Source: CBDHEY01 sp965262305 (GTDB lineage Bacteria > Pseudomonadota > Gammaproteobacteria > Pseudomonadales > Cellvibrionaceae). Taken from it: DNA of 64,000 nucleotides. This document shows, one piece after another, positions 18,650 through 27,600 of the stretch (its first letter is position 1; the number at the start of each line of letters is the position of its first letter). The stretch spans positions 1,178,001 through 1,242,000 of the forward strand of contig CBDHEY010000002.1 of NCBI GenBank assembly GCA_965262305.1. Reading direction: 5' to 3'. A program made the translations under genes and the position numbers. The notes under the pieces are model-generated. The model did no database searches. It was not told where the DNA came from and saw only the letters and a program-made list of their open reading frames with translations.

Positions 18650-19336
18650 TTGGCCGTATCACTCCTATTGGCAGCAGCTATGAGTTATTCATGCGAGCTT
18701 ATTCCGTCAGATATTGAATTAAAAAAAGCAGCTCCAAAAGATGACTGGCCGGCCTATGTGTGTGATAAATTTGATGAGGAGTACCAAGATATTAATTTAA
18801 AAATTATATCTGAGCGCTCCACCAGGAATGTAGAAAAAGAGTTAATTGGATTTTTTAAAATTGATTCTGTAAGAGCAGGAAGGGCAAAAGTCGCCTGGTC
18901 TTCAAGCGATAATATGCATAAATCGGAAATTTGGGTTTCGTTAAAGGGAAAGAAAAAAGTATGGGTTTTTAATAAAAACCTTACCCCGGGTAAAACTATT
19001 AGGAAGCGCGATGTTAAAGAGAGCTTTGAAAATGTGGCTCATTTTGCGGGTGTTACAGAACTCCCGGAAAAAAGTCCGGTGGGTAAAGTTTTATTGAAAA
19101 GAGCTCGAAAAGGAAAAGTTATTACGAGTAGTTTTATTTCAGAACCGCCACTGATTGAAAAGAATGATAAAGTTCGTGTAACCGTGGAGTATGGATCTGT
19201 GAAAATTAGTTCGAAAGCCAGAGCTTTAGAAGACGGTTGGAAGGTTGGTGACCGTATTAAAATCAAAGTTGATTCGGCTGAAGAGCCTGTTACTGCAATA
19301 GTTGAAGGGGATAAACTTGTTTATGTGGATTTTTAG
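18650..19336 (+). CDS. flgA: P-ring assembly chaperone FlgA
   Basis: A periplasmic chaperone for the FlgI P ring. A short hydrophobic N-terminus (from a TTG start) can act as a signal peptide with cleavage near residue 15. The C-terminal two thirds show the SAF/beta-clip region: NKNLTPGKTIRKRDV, then KARKGKV-like and NDKVRVTVEYGSVKIS, ending in VTAIVEGDKLVYVDF. At 228 residues it is of normal size. The 3' end overlaps flgH by 14 bp. Moderately divergent, but position and SAF layout agree. Confidence 0.88.
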   Translation: MAVSLLLAAAMSYSCELIPSDIELKKAAPKDDWPAYVCDKFDEEYQDINLKIISERSTRNVEKELIGFFKIDSVRAGRAKVAWSSSDNMHKSEIWVSLKGKKKVWVFNKNLTPGKTIRKRDVKESFENVAHFAGVTELPEKSPVGKVLLKRARKGKVITSSFISEPPLIEKNDKVRVTVEYGSVKISSKARALEDGWKVGDRIKIKVDSAEEPVTAIVEGDKLVYVDF

Positions 19337-19889
19337 AATTTTACTATTGTTAAGCATTTCTTCAGTGTCGTTTGCGAATAGTTTAATTGATACAAATAGT
19401 TATCAAGGAATAGCGGTTGATAGACGCTCATATAAAGTTGGAGAGCCAATTGTAATTCTTGTGATTGAGTCGACAAGTGCTGAATCATCGGCAGGCACAG
19501 GTACAGGTAAATCCGTTGATCTTGGTATATCTGCTTTTGATAGTGTAAATGTTGATAATATCGGTTTTGGGTACAGTGGTAATAAGGAAGGTAATGGTCA
19601 GACCGTTAGGCGAGGCACCGCGACAACGACACTAAGCGCAGTTATTACCGAAGTCTTACCTAATGGAATGTTTAAGTTGAAAGGTGAGCACAATCTTGTT
19701 GTAAACGAGGAAAATCAAAAAATATTGATTAATGGTTATGCGCGCCTCATCGATATTTCAAAAGACAATACTTTGTTATCGAATCGAATTGCTAACGCAA
19801 ATATTGAAATTCAAGGTACCGGAAATGTCAGCCGTGCGCAAAAAGATGGTCTTATTACTAAGGTTTTTAAATGGTTAGGGTTACTATGA
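19323..19889 (+). CDS. flgH: L-ring protein FlgH, without lipobox
   Basis: The L-ring protein of the outer membrane, 188 residues from the ATG at 19323; in-frame TTG starts lie up to 21 bp upstream. The core is recognisable in RSYKVGEPIVILVIEST and RRGTATTTLSAVITEVLPNG, then KGEHNLVVNEENQKILINGY. FlgH is usually a lipoprotein of about 220-230 residues. Here the signal sequence ends in SVSFANS, the protein contains no cysteine, and the N-terminal linker is short. Anchoring in the outer membrane must therefore differ. The stop overlaps the flgI start (ATGA). Confidence 0.9.
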   Translation: MWIFRILLLLSISSVSFANSLIDTNSYQGIAVDRRSYKVGEPIVILVIESTSAESSAGTGTGKSVDLGISAFDSVNVDNIGFGYSGNKEGNGQTVRRGTATTTLSAVITEVLPNGMFKLKGEHNLVVNEENQKILINGYARLIDISKDNTLLSNRIANANIEIQGTGNVSRAQKDGLITKVFKWLGLL

Positions 19890-20980
19890 AGATCTTTATT
19901 ATATTTCTTATTTTCATTTCTTCGATAACTCATGCTACAGGGGCTCGTCTTAAAGATATCGCACGGATTGATGGCAATCGCGATGTAGATTTGGTGGGTT
20001 ATGGGATAGTTGTTGGTCTTGCTGGTAGTGGTGACTCGGCTAAAAACAGAGCTACATTGCAATCGTTAGCAAATGCGTTATTGCGTTTTGGTTTGCAAGT
20101 GGATGAAAGTGATCTGGCAGCTCGTAACGTAGCTGCGGTTATGGTCACTGGCGTATTGCCAGCATACAGCGAGCCTGGAGATAAAATTGATCTGCGTGTC
20201 GCTTCTACAGGTGATGCGAGAAGTTTGAGTGGAGGCACTTTATTGCTTGCGCCTTTGTACGGAGCCGATGAAAATTTATATGCTTTAGGGCAAGGCGCGC
20301 TTACTGTTGGCGGATATCATTTTGAATCTTTTAGCAATACTACTCGTAAAAATATTACGACTGTGGGTCAAATTGCCGGGGGAGGCAGTGTTGAAAAAGC
20401 ACCACCAAGATTTCTAAACGTAAACAGCGAAATTAGTATCATTTTAAATGAACCAGATTTTACGACGGCAAATCGTATTGTTAACCGTGTCAAGAACTCT
20501 TTTAATCCGGATTTTATTTCTGCGGTTCACCCAGGGAAAATTAAACTCAGCGTTCCTGCAAATGCCAATCCAATGTCGTTTATTGCTAGTCTTGAAAATG
20601 TCTCTATCACTCCCGATACAGATGCGAGAGTTGTTGTAAACGAACGTACAGGGACTATTGTAGCTGGAGCCAACGTGAGAATAGGGGAGGTAAGCATTGC
20701 TCACGGAAATTTGCGCGTTGAAATACAGACTAAGTTTGAAGTATCTCAGCCTCAGTTTTTAGTTAGGCCATCAGATGGTGTTGAGACAACCGTTATTCCT
20801 GATACGTCAATTGCCGTAGTTGAAACTTCGGTTGCACCATTGCAAATGGCTGCTGGTTCTACCGTAGGTGATTTAGCTCAGGCTCTCTATAAATTAAAAA
20901 TTTCTACCCGAGACACTATTTCAATTTTGCAATCTATTAAAGCTGCAGGGGCTTTATACGCAGATTTGGTCATACAATAG
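19886..20980 (+). CDS. flgI: P-ring protein FlgI
   Basis: The periplasmic P-ring protein. From ATG 19886 there is a signal peptide of about 19 residues ending in THATGA, then the family start RLKDIARIDGNRDVDLVGYG and IVVGLAGSGDS. Further landmarks are AAVMVTGVLPAYSEPG, the GGTLLLAPLYGAD loop and VVNERTGTIVAGANVRIGEV. It has 364 residues, normal length. It overlaps flgH by 4 bp. Its chaperone flgA lies two genes upstream. Confidence 0.97.
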   Translation: MKIFIIFLIFISSITHATGARLKDIARIDGNRDVDLVGYGIVVGLAGSGDSAKNRATLQSLANALLRFGLQVDESDLAARNVAAVMVTGVLPAYSEPGDKIDLRVASTGDARSLSGGTLLLAPLYGADENLYALGQGALTVGGYHFESFSNTTRKNITTVGQIAGGGSVEKAPPRFLNVNSEISIILNEPDFTTANRIVNRVKNSFNPDFISAVHPGKIKLSVPANANPMSFIASLENVSITPDTDARVVVNERTGTIVAGANVRIGEVSIAHGNLRVEIQTKFEVSQPQFLVRPSDGVETTVIPDTSIAVVETSVAPLQMAAGSTVGDLAQALYKLKISTRDTISILQSIKAAGALYADLVIQ

Positions 20981-20987
20981 GTACTTT

Positions 20988-21353
20988 ATGATATTTAACG
21001 ACTTTACAATTTCGCTCGCTCAATGGGCAATGAATGTTGAAAGACAAAGAGCTTCGATCGCGGCAGATAATATAGCTTCAGCTAGTACCGGAGGGATTAA
21101 GAAAACAGGAAATTTTGAAGAACTGATTTCGAATGTATCTAAAGCAGTAGAATCAAGAAATCCTGCACAGATAAATGACTCTATGTTTCAATCCGTGCAG
21201 ATTAAAAAAACGAATTCAAGTTCACTTACAAATAGTATTTCACTTGATGAGGAAATTGCAGACCTCAATAAGGCTGGTGGACGTTATCGAGTTGTCGCTG
21301 AAGCACTTTCAAGAAAGTTTGGCTTGATGACAATTGTTTCGAGGAGAGGGTAA
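20988..21353 (+). CDS. flgB: Proximal rod protein FlgB
   Basis: A rod protein of 121 residues (family about 135). It shows the N-terminal axial helix (ISLAQWAMNVERQRASIAADNIA) and the C-terminal LDEEIADLNKAGGRYRVVAEALSRKF pattern typical of FlgB. The usual NVANADTPGY motif is degraded to DNIASASTGG. It lies seven bases after flgI and three before flgC. Confidence 0.88.
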   Translation: MIFNDFTISLAQWAMNVERQRASIAADNIASASTGGIKKTGNFEELISNVSKAVESRNPAQINDSMFQSVQIKKTNSSSLTNSISLDEEIADLNKAGGRYRVVAEALSRKFGLMTIVSRRG

Positions 21354-21356
21354 AGT

Positions 21357-21752
21357 ATGGAATTTAATTCGATTAGTGAAATAGCTAGGTCTGGTATGAA
21401 TTTGGAAAGAAACCGACTTGAAATGGCTTCTCTTAGAATTGCTTATGCAAACGTGGCTTTTTCAAGTGCGGCGGAAGCTTCAAGTTCAGCACAGCAAATT
21501 AAGGATCAATTTTTGTCGGTTGTTCAGCGAGGTCAAAATGTTGAAAATGATTTCGATACTTCGATAAGAATAGAGAACGACCCCACCCATCCAAGTGCTG
21601 ATGAATTTGGAAATATATATTTTATTGATGTGGATCCCACGAGAGAAATGGCAACACTAGTTTCCGCTATGCGAGCATATGAGGCGAATATTCGTTCATA
21701 TAATACAAATAGCGAAATGAACCGGTCAGCGTTATCGATAGGAGATAATTAA
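21357..21752 (+). CDS. flgC: Proximal rod protein FlgC
   Basis: A rod protein of 131 residues. Landmarks are ISEIARSGMNLERNRLEMAS at the N-terminus, NDPTHPSADEFG in the middle and VDPTREMATLVSAMRAYEAN at the C-terminus. The NIANANTT-type motif is altered (LRIAYANVAF). It overlaps the fliE start by one base (TAATG). The order flgB-flgC-fliE is the classic proximal-rod order. Confidence 0.93.
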   Translation: MEFNSISEIARSGMNLERNRLEMASLRIAYANVAFSSAAEASSSAQQIKDQFLSVVQRGQNVENDFDTSIRIENDPTHPSADEFGNIYFIDVDPTREMATLVSAMRAYEANIRSYNTNSEMNRSALSIGDN

Positions 21753-22057
21753 TGAGTATTGAAGCAGTAAACGCTATTTCTGGTACTACGCCACTAAGTC
21801 GCTTAGATGTGCCGGAACCAAGCTCACAAGTAGATCTTTCTACCAATAACAATCAGTTTATGTCCATGATTTCGAATTTAGATTCTCAGGTTAAAGAAGC
21901 GGATGCGGCGATAACAGATTTTATTTTAAATAAAAATCCTAACACTCATGAACTAATGATTTCTTTGGAAGAGGCTAAACACTCCTTACAGGTATCTGTA
22001 GAGGTAAGAAACAAACTTGTGTCTGCCTATGAAGAAGTAATTAGAATGCGAATATAG
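21752..22057 (+). CDS. fliE: MS-ring/rod junction protein FliE
   Basis: A 101-residue small rod adaptor joining the MS ring and the proximal rod. The C-terminal half is diagnostic: NPNTHELMISLEEAKHSLQ followed by VEVRNKLVSAYEEVIRMRI. It is preceded by GGAGATAATTA, a good ribosome binding site that sits in the end of flgC. Confidence 0.95.
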   Translation: MSIEAVNAISGTTPLSRLDVPEPSSQVDLSTNNNQFMSMISNLDSQVKEADAAITDFILNKNPNTHELMISLEEAKHSLQVSVEVRNKLVSAYEEVIRMRI

Positions 22058-22071
22058 ATTGGTGAGATTTT

Positions 22072-23457
22072 GTGAATAATTTTTTTAATGTTAAGTCAGA
22101 ACAGATTGGCATTTATGTCGGCGCATTACTCATAATACTTTTGGGTGTGTTTGGTGCTTGGTGGATTCTCACTCCAACATGGGTTCCGGTTCTTGTGAAT
22201 CAAGAATCATCTGAAACACGCATTCAGTTACAAAACCATTTAATGGAATGGAATGTTCCTTATAAGGAAAACGATCACGGACAAATTATCGTCCAAGAAG
22301 AAAACCTTGTCGCGATAAGAAAGAAGCTTAGCGATGTTGGTTTACCTGATAAAAGTGAACCAGGTTTGGAGTTGTTTGCAGAAGCGGAATATGGAATGTC
22401 TGAATTTACTCAACGAATAAATTATCAAAGGGCTATTGAATCCGAAGTTGCTAGAACCATCCGTGCTTTCAATGATGTAAAGCATGCACGTGTTCACTTA
22501 ACGCTGCCTAAAGAATCAATATTTCGTGATAAACGAACGGAGCCTAAGGCCTCAGTTAGTGTTCAAACTGTTATGGGAAAAAAACTCGATCAAGAGAGTG
22601 TGCAAGGCATTAAACAGTTGGTTTCGGCTTCAGTCGACGGTTTAAGTCCTGAAAAAGTGATTGTTTTAGATGAAAAAGGAAACTTGATATCTTCTTCTGA
22701 AGAGAAAGTGGCTGGTGAGCCTAATCAGCCAAAGAATAATCTCGAACAGTACTATATGAATAAAGTGAAGGAACTTGTATATGGTATTGTGCAGACAGAT
22801 GAGATTAGGGTTGCCGTCGATGTCCAACACAATTATGACAAAGTTAAGTCAATAAAAGAACAAATTATTCCTAGCGAAGATGGCACTAAGGGATTTGTAA
22901 AACGTTCAAGACAGCAGGCTGTTGAGCAGAATAATGAGAGCACAGATAAAAAGGAAAAAATTAAAAATAATCTAGCCTTAGATCAGGAGTATGTATTTTC
23001 AACCGAGCGATCGGAGATCGAATATGCCTCAGGAGAGCTCGAGAAATTAAGTGTTGGTATTGTAATTACAAAAAAACTTGAGCCTGAGACAGTTAAAGAA
23101 ATAGAAATGGTTGTTGCTGCAGGTTTAGGAATGGATGAGAGTCGTGGAGATAGAATAACTGTAGTTTCTGTTAAACCTGTTGTTGAAGAACCGGCTAATG
23201 AGGAAATAGTATCGGCGCTCAATCCAGAAATTACACCGTTTAAACCGAATGGTTTTCAAGAGACGATACAAGATAAGGCTCGCACTTTTCTTTTGATATC
23301 AGTTGTCATTATTGTATTTTTGTTGGTGTTCATTTTCGTATTGATGCGACGTAGAGATAAAAATCAACCGCCTCGTTTGTCTGAATTCGAGAAGGAAAAG
23401 ACACTAGTTGAACTTAAAAAGTGGTTGTCAGAAGAGAAATCGGAGGTTCGAAGCTAA
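22072..23457 (+). CDS. fliF: MS-ring protein FliF
   Basis: Forms the inner-membrane MS ring. Membrane helices lie at about residues 13-33 and 402-425, with ring-building domains between them: TQRINYQRAIESEVARTIRA, ARVHLTLPKESIF and EPKASVSVQT are typical. The cytoplasmic C-terminal tail ends with EKEKTLVELKKWLSEEK, comparable to the FliG-binding tail of other FliF proteins. At 461 residues it is shorter than the usual 530-560, mainly in the periplasmic loop region. GTG start. The stop overlaps the next start by one base. Confidence 0.95.
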   Translation: MNNFFNVKSEQIGIYVGALLIILLGVFGAWWILTPTWVPVLVNQESSETRIQLQNHLMEWNVPYKENDHGQIIVQEENLVAIRKKLSDVGLPDKSEPGLELFAEAEYGMSEFTQRINYQRAIESEVARTIRAFNDVKHARVHLTLPKESIFRDKRTEPKASVSVQTVMGKKLDQESVQGIKQLVSASVDGLSPEKVIVLDEKGNLISSSEEKVAGEPNQPKNNLEQYYMNKVKELVYGIVQTDEIRVAVDVQHNYDKVKSIKEQIIPSEDGTKGFVKRSRQQAVEQNNESTDKKEKIKNNLALDQEYVFSTERSEIEYASGELEKLSVGIVITKKLEPETVKEIEMVVAAGLGMDESRGDRITVVSVKPVVEEPANEEIVSALNPEITPFKPNGFQETIQDKARTFLLISVVIIVFLLVFIFVLMRRRDKNQPPRLSEFEKEKTLVELKKWLSEEKSEVRS

Positions 23458-23873
23458 TGCTAAGAACCGAGGTTATAAAATTGTCGTTGCTTCACAAAGA
23501 TGATCGTAGTTGGTTAATGGATCAACTATCTCTACCAGATAAAGAAAGAGTAGAAAAATTATTACAAGAAGTCACGAATTTACAATTAACTAAGAACAAC
23601 GACCTGACGCTGGAAGTGCTAAAAGGTCTTTCTTCAGACGAAAAAAAATTAGTTGAGTATAGTGGTCCATCAGATCTTGACGGTCTGGATGAGGTAGATA
23701 CATTCTGGCAGCGTGTGATTTTGTCGTCACTTGATCGCAAAGAAATGAAAGTTATTCAGAAGCGCTTAAAGATTAATCTTGATGAAAAAATGATATTTAA
23801 GCGCGTTCCTAAAGGAATTAAGAACAGCGTAGTATTGTTGTTAAAGGAAAGGGCGCATGAATCATTTAATTAA
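23457..23873 (+). CDS. Short protein in the fliG position (minimal FliG or SctK-like)
   Basis: A 138-residue soluble protein between fliF and fliH, where FliG (about 330 residues) is expected. The start is ATG 23457, overlapping the fliF stop (TAATG). The N-terminal part (KLSLLHKDDRSWLMDQLSLP, then RVEKLLQEV) could be a FliG-N-like helical domain. The armadillo middle domain and the charged torque helix of FliG-C are not there. In injectisomes the same slot (between SctJ and SctL) holds SctK, a small platform protein. Homology to either is not established by eye. What is certain is that a full-length torque-generating FliG is not encoded here. Confidence 0.7.
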   Translation: MLRTEVIKLSLLHKDDRSWLMDQLSLPDKERVEKLLQEVTNLQLTKNNDLTLEVLKGLSSDEKKLVEYSGPSDLDGLDEVDTFWQRVILSSLDRKEMKVIQKRLKINLDEKMIFKRVPKGIKNSVVLLLKERAHESFN

Positions 23874-24582
23874 AAATGCAAATATGGGGTCCGGTGTGCG
23901 CACTGTGCCTCGCGAGAAAACAGACGCTAGTTCAATACATTTTTTCGATGATGTGGATTCAATTCAAACCAAAGATTTGGTTATGGACACGGCTGCAGAG
24001 TCTGAGAAGCCAAATTTAGAAATAGAAATAGAGCAAATAAAACAGGATGCTTATAACATAGGTCTTGAGGAAGGCCGAAAGGCAGCAAGTAAAGAGATTA
24101 ATGAAAAAATTAATGAACTCGATGAGTTTTACGCTGCGGAAAACGAATCTCTGCAGAGCGAATATAAAACCAAATTGACCGGACTAGAGTCACTCCTAGT
24201 TGAATGTTCTGAATTTCAAGACAAGATATTTAGAGGCTCTCAGGAAGAGTTGTTGGCGGTTCTTTTAAGGTGTTTATACAAGTTAGCTGGTCATAAGGAT
24301 ATATATAGGCAAATAGTTGCCGCTACATTGACTCGAGAAATTGATGCTTTAAAGGAAGAATCAAAACTTCTTGTAAAATTGCCATCTTCAAGCTCAGAAG
24401 ATATGGATTTTGTTTCCGATCTCGATTGCGTTAAATCAGATATTTGTAAAGTCATTTATGATGCGAGTTTAGAGCCTGGGGAGTGTTTAGTCGAAGCGGG
24501 ATATTCTATAAAAGAAGATGGAATCATCAGACAATTGGATCAGGTGAGAGATGAACTTATTAATGTTCTTCGAGGCAATTGA
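23857..24582 (+). CDS. fliH: Export ATPase regulator FliH
   Basis: The stator-like regulator of the FliI ATPase, 241 residues. It has a variable N-terminal 60 residues, a long helical region (about 65-130, including GLEEGRKAASKEINEKI), and a C-terminal domain with AVLLRCLYKLAGHKDIYRQI and DASLEPGECLVEAGY. The last resembles the FliH/SctL conserved C-terminal block. It starts 17 bp inside the preceding gene and ends one base into fliI. Confidence 0.88.
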   Translation: MNHLIKNANMGSGVRTVPREKTDASSIHFFDDVDSIQTKDLVMDTAAESEKPNLEIEIEQIKQDAYNIGLEEGRKAASKEINEKINELDEFYAAENESLQSEYKTKLTGLESLLVECSEFQDKIFRGSQEELLAVLLRCLYKLAGHKDIYRQIVAATLTREIDALKEESKLLVKLPSSSSEDMDFVSDLDCVKSDICKVIYDASLEPGECLVEAGYSIKEDGIIRQLDQVRDELINVLRGN

Positions 24583-25892
24583 TGTTTAATAGCCAACAAT
24601 ATATCCAGGCAATCGATCGGCTCGAACTCGGTCAAAAGACTGGAAAGCTCACAGCGATTCATGGTGGTGTTATAGAAGCTGCAGGTTGTGATGTATTGTT
24701 GGGGGAGTTGGTAGAAATTATTCAGGCGAGAGGCGGAGCCAAGATAAAAGCGGAAGTTGTTGGGCTTAGAGATGAGCGAATACTTCTAATGCCGTTTGGT
24801 TCGTCACAAGGCCTATGTCTGAACAGCCGCGTTGTGCCTTTAAGGAATTCTCTTTCGGTTCCTGCAGGTAATTCATTGTTGGGAAGAGTAATTGATCCGC
24901 TTTGTAATCCACTAGATGACAAAGGAAAGATAGTTTACGAATCAGTAACGGACCTGACATTAGAACCGATAAACCCGCTTGATCGTGTTCCAATTTCTGA
25001 AACATTAAACACTGGTGTAAAGGCGATTGATGTTTTTGTGCCTATAGGTCGAGGACAGAGAATTGGTATTATGGCTGGTAGTGGAGTGGGAAAAAGCACT
25101 CTTCTCGGTATGATTGCTGCAAATACTGATGCCGATGTGATAGTTATTGCACTAGTCGGCGAGCGTGGACGAGAAGTTGGCGACTTTATCAATGATTGCT
25201 TGGGAAAGGATGGTTTGAAACGGTCGGTCGTCGTAGTTGCAGCTGCGGAGCAACCCGCAGTATTGCGAAGACAGTCCGCGTTAACGGCAACGGCCATCGC
25301 TGAATGGTTTAGGGAACAAAATAAAAATGTATTACTAATAATGGATTCAATTACTCGGTTTGCAATGGCGCAGCGTGAAATTGGATTGTCTACCGGCGAG
25401 CCAATTGGTACTCGAGGTTATCCATCTTCTGTGTTTTCAATGCTGCCACCGTTATTGGAAAGAGGCGGGACGTTGAAAAATAAAGGTACGATTACGTCAA
25501 TTTATACGGTCTTGGTTGAAGGCGATGATATTAATGAACCTGTTGCAGATCATATGCGTTCCTTATTAGATGGCCATGTTATGTTGTCTCGTGATTTAGC
25601 TTCTCGTAATCATTATCCCGCTATCAATGTAGGACAAAGTATTAGCCGTCTGAATAATAAGTTACTTGATAGCCAGCAGCTCGCTGTGTCTGATAACTTA
25701 AGAAAATTTTTATCTATCTATCATTCATCCCAAGACTTAATTGAATTGGGAGCATACGAAAAAGGTGTAAATGCAGAGTTAGATTTTGCTGTAAAAGTAA
25801 AGCCAAACCTAGATGCTTTAGTGCAACAGAAACCAAATGATACTGTGCCACATGAAGATGTGTGGAGCCGGGCAATGGAGATTTTGAATTAA
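24582..25892 (+). CDS. fliI: Flagellar export ATPase FliI
   Basis: The hexameric export ATPase, 436 residues from ATG 24582. Walker A is AGSGVGKST near residue 165. Other landmarks are GERGREVGDFI, Walker B in NVLLIMDSITRFAMAQREIG, and the GEPIGTRGYPSSVF loop that is typical of FliI/SctN. The length and all catalytic elements are normal. It pairs with FliH and FliJ encoded on either side. Confidence 0.97.
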   Translation: MFNSQQYIQAIDRLELGQKTGKLTAIHGGVIEAAGCDVLLGELVEIIQARGGAKIKAEVVGLRDERILLMPFGSSQGLCLNSRVVPLRNSLSVPAGNSLLGRVIDPLCNPLDDKGKIVYESVTDLTLEPINPLDRVPISETLNTGVKAIDVFVPIGRGQRIGIMAGSGVGKSTLLGMIAANTDADVIVIALVGERGREVGDFINDCLGKDGLKRSVVVVAAAEQPAVLRRQSALTATAIAEWFREQNKNVLLIMDSITRFAMAQREIGLSTGEPIGTRGYPSSVFSMLPPLLERGGTLKNKGTITSIYTVLVEGDDINEPVADHMRSLLDGHVMLSRDLASRNHYPAINVGQSISRLNNKLLDSQQLAVSDNLRKFLSIYHSSQDLIELGAYEKGVNAELDFAVKVKPNLDALVQQKPNDTVPHEDVWSRAMEILN

Positions 25893-25901
25893 GGTAATTC
25901 T

Positions 25902-26357
25902 ATGGCTTCAATTAATCGCTTATCAAAAGCTAAATCTATCGCAAAGCTAAATGAATTTAGTAAGAAGGCAGCGTTACACAGATTTGAATTTGCTGTTAAA
26001 GAAGCTAGCAAAGCTAGGCAAGACTATATTCATCAGCAGGAATTAGTTCTAGATACATTAAATTACGTAAACAATATTCAGTCTGAAAATAAAGTAATTA
26101 ACCCAATTCAAATGGATGCCAGTTCTGATTACATGTCAACACTTTATGAAAAACTATCAGAATTAAAAGTAGAGCTGGATCAAAAGTTGGATGAGGTGAG
26201 TGATAAGAGAAAAACGTATACTCAGATGGAACTTAAGTCTAAAGCTGTCGACAATTTTGTAGGGCGCATGGAAACCGAAATCCTTAGAGAACAGTTTAAG
26301 CAGGAAATGCATGAGATCGTATCGAACAATTCCAGCAGGGTTAATGAACCATCATGA
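25902..26357 (+). CDS. fliJ: Export chaperone FliJ
   Basis: A 151-residue coiled-coil protein between fliI and the fliK position. Nearly the whole length is charged helix, beginning about residue 8 (KAKSIAKLNEFSKKAALHRF). FliJ links the ATPase to FlhA. The sequence is poorly conserved in the family, so the assignment relies on position, size and coiled-coil character. It overlaps the next gene by 4 bp. Confidence 0.82.
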   Translation: MASINRLSKAKSIAKLNEFSKKAALHRFEFAVKEASKARQDYIHQQELVLDTLNYVNNIQSENKVINPIQMDASSDYMSTLYEKLSELKVELDQKLDEVSDKRKTYTQMELKSKAVDNFVGRMETEILREQFKQEMHEIVSNNSSRVNEPS

Positions 26358-27142
26358 CGATTACCGATTTAGTTGCAGGATATTCGTTTGCTATCGCGAA
26401 CAATCGTCAGGAACTTGTTACGAAGATTCCTGATAACGGGTTTTTGGATTTAATTGATCAAAGAAATGATGAGCTAGAGGAAGAACACGATAATGTTCAA
26501 ATGGAAGAGAAATCGATCAATGATCAGAAAAAAGACAATATACAGGGAAATGATAGTGACTCTTTAAATAAAGAAAAGGATAATGCCCATCATGTTAAAT
26601 CGCCAAATGATGATGATCTTGTCCACAAATCTTTGTCAGAAAGTAATGCAAATTTAACTGAAAACCTATTATATGAGTTGAAATTATATGCGTCTGGTAA
26701 GCTTTCTTACTTGGGACGCGGTAATTTAATAGAAGCCAAGAGTGAAACTCCTTCGATTAGATATGAAGGTTTGAATCGTACAAGTGCAGCGAGCAGTAAC
26801 TCTATTTCCAATGCTGCGACAAGTGAAACTTTCGTAACCGCAAGTAGTGTTTTGAAAAGCAATTTTTCATCATTGACAAGTTCTGTTTATCGAAATGAAA
26901 GTAGCGTATTTAAATCAAATAATAGTGTTAAAACGGTTACTGCTTCGCTATCGCTTCCAGAATATCTAAAGAAAAAAGTGACTTTTATCGGTGATGATGA
27001 AAATCAGGTTTTTATCAGGGATTACGACTTAAGCGATAGTGAAAAGAGAATGCTTATAAGCGCATTGGAAAAGCACTATAAAAATGTTGGAAGTCGTTTA
27101 ACCTCGGTAATAATTAATGGCCAAGAATATCTAAATAGATAG
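26354..27142 (+). CDS. FliK-position protein (hook-length control candidate)
   Basis: A 262-residue protein with a polar, low-complexity Ser/Asn/Asp-rich body (about residues 35-200) and a compact C-terminal block of about 60 residues (KKVTFIGDDENQVFIRDYDL, then ALEKHYKNVGSRLTSVIING). FliK is a secreted ruler with a disordered body and a folded C-terminal switch domain, and this gene sits in the normal slot before flgD. The usual FliK C-terminal LRLxPExLG motif is not seen, so the folded end may be a different switch domain. Confidence 0.6.
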   Translation: MTITDLVAGYSFAIANNRQELVTKIPDNGFLDLIDQRNDELEEEHDNVQMEEKSINDQKKDNIQGNDSDSLNKEKDNAHHVKSPNDDDLVHKSLSESNANLTENLLYELKLYASGKLSYLGRGNLIEAKSETPSIRYEGLNRTSAASSNSISNAATSETFVTASSVLKSNFSSLTSSVYRNESSVFKSNNSVKTVTASLSLPEYLKKKVTFIGDDENQVFIRDYDLSDSEKRMLISALEKHYKNVGSRLTSVIINGQEYLNR

Positions 27143-27162
27143 GAATATATTGGAGTAAGTTT

Positions 27163-27582
27163 ATGCAAATTGATGCAATAGGTAGCTCTTTAACTGTTGC
27201 AAGCGGAGTTGATTTAACTAATACTGCTTTGGATCAAGAAGATTTTTTAAGGTTGTTTTTAACTGAGCTTAACTTTCAAGACCCGTTAGAACCGGTAGAT
27301 AATCAGGATTTTTTGGCACAGATAGCAGAATTTGCGAGCATTGAGCAAAATAGACAATCTGCTGAAAACATTGAGAATCTCGTTTTTATGAACTCTTTGG
27401 AACAGTCTACTAGCCTTTTGGGTCGACAAGTAGAGATTGCAAGCGCGACGTCCGTTAATAATATCGGGACAGTAAATGCAATCAGATATTCAGCAGATGG
27501 TGCGTTATTGACAATTGAATTACCAAATGGTGCCTTTGTAACTGATGTACGTTTATCACAAATTACGTTAGTAAGACCGTAA
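27163..27582 (+). CDS. flgD: Hook-cap scaffold FlgD, short form
   Basis: The hook cap/scaffold protein. The diagnostic N-terminal half is clear: DFLRLFLTELNFQDPLEPVD and NQDFLAQIAEFASIEQNRQS. It then has LLGRQVEIAS, after which the protein ends at 139 residues; FlgD is usually 220 or more. The Tudor/FnIII-like C-terminal module is therefore missing or greatly reduced. The reading frame is intact. Ribosome binding site GGAGTAAG. Confidence 0.92.
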   Translation: MQIDAIGSSLTVASGVDLTNTALDQEDFLRLFLTELNFQDPLEPVDNQDFLAQIAEFASIEQNRQSAENIENLVFMNSLEQSTSLLGRQVEIASATSVNNIGTVNAIRYSADGALLTIELPNGAFVTDVRLSQITLVRP

Positions 27583-27600
27583 ATTTTAGGAGATATAAAA

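Noticed and set aside
24722..25297. Minus-strand frames opposite fliI (24722-24922, 24766-25005, 24935-25297)
   Set aside because: They overlap a strongly conserved ATPase gene and have no recognisable protein features.
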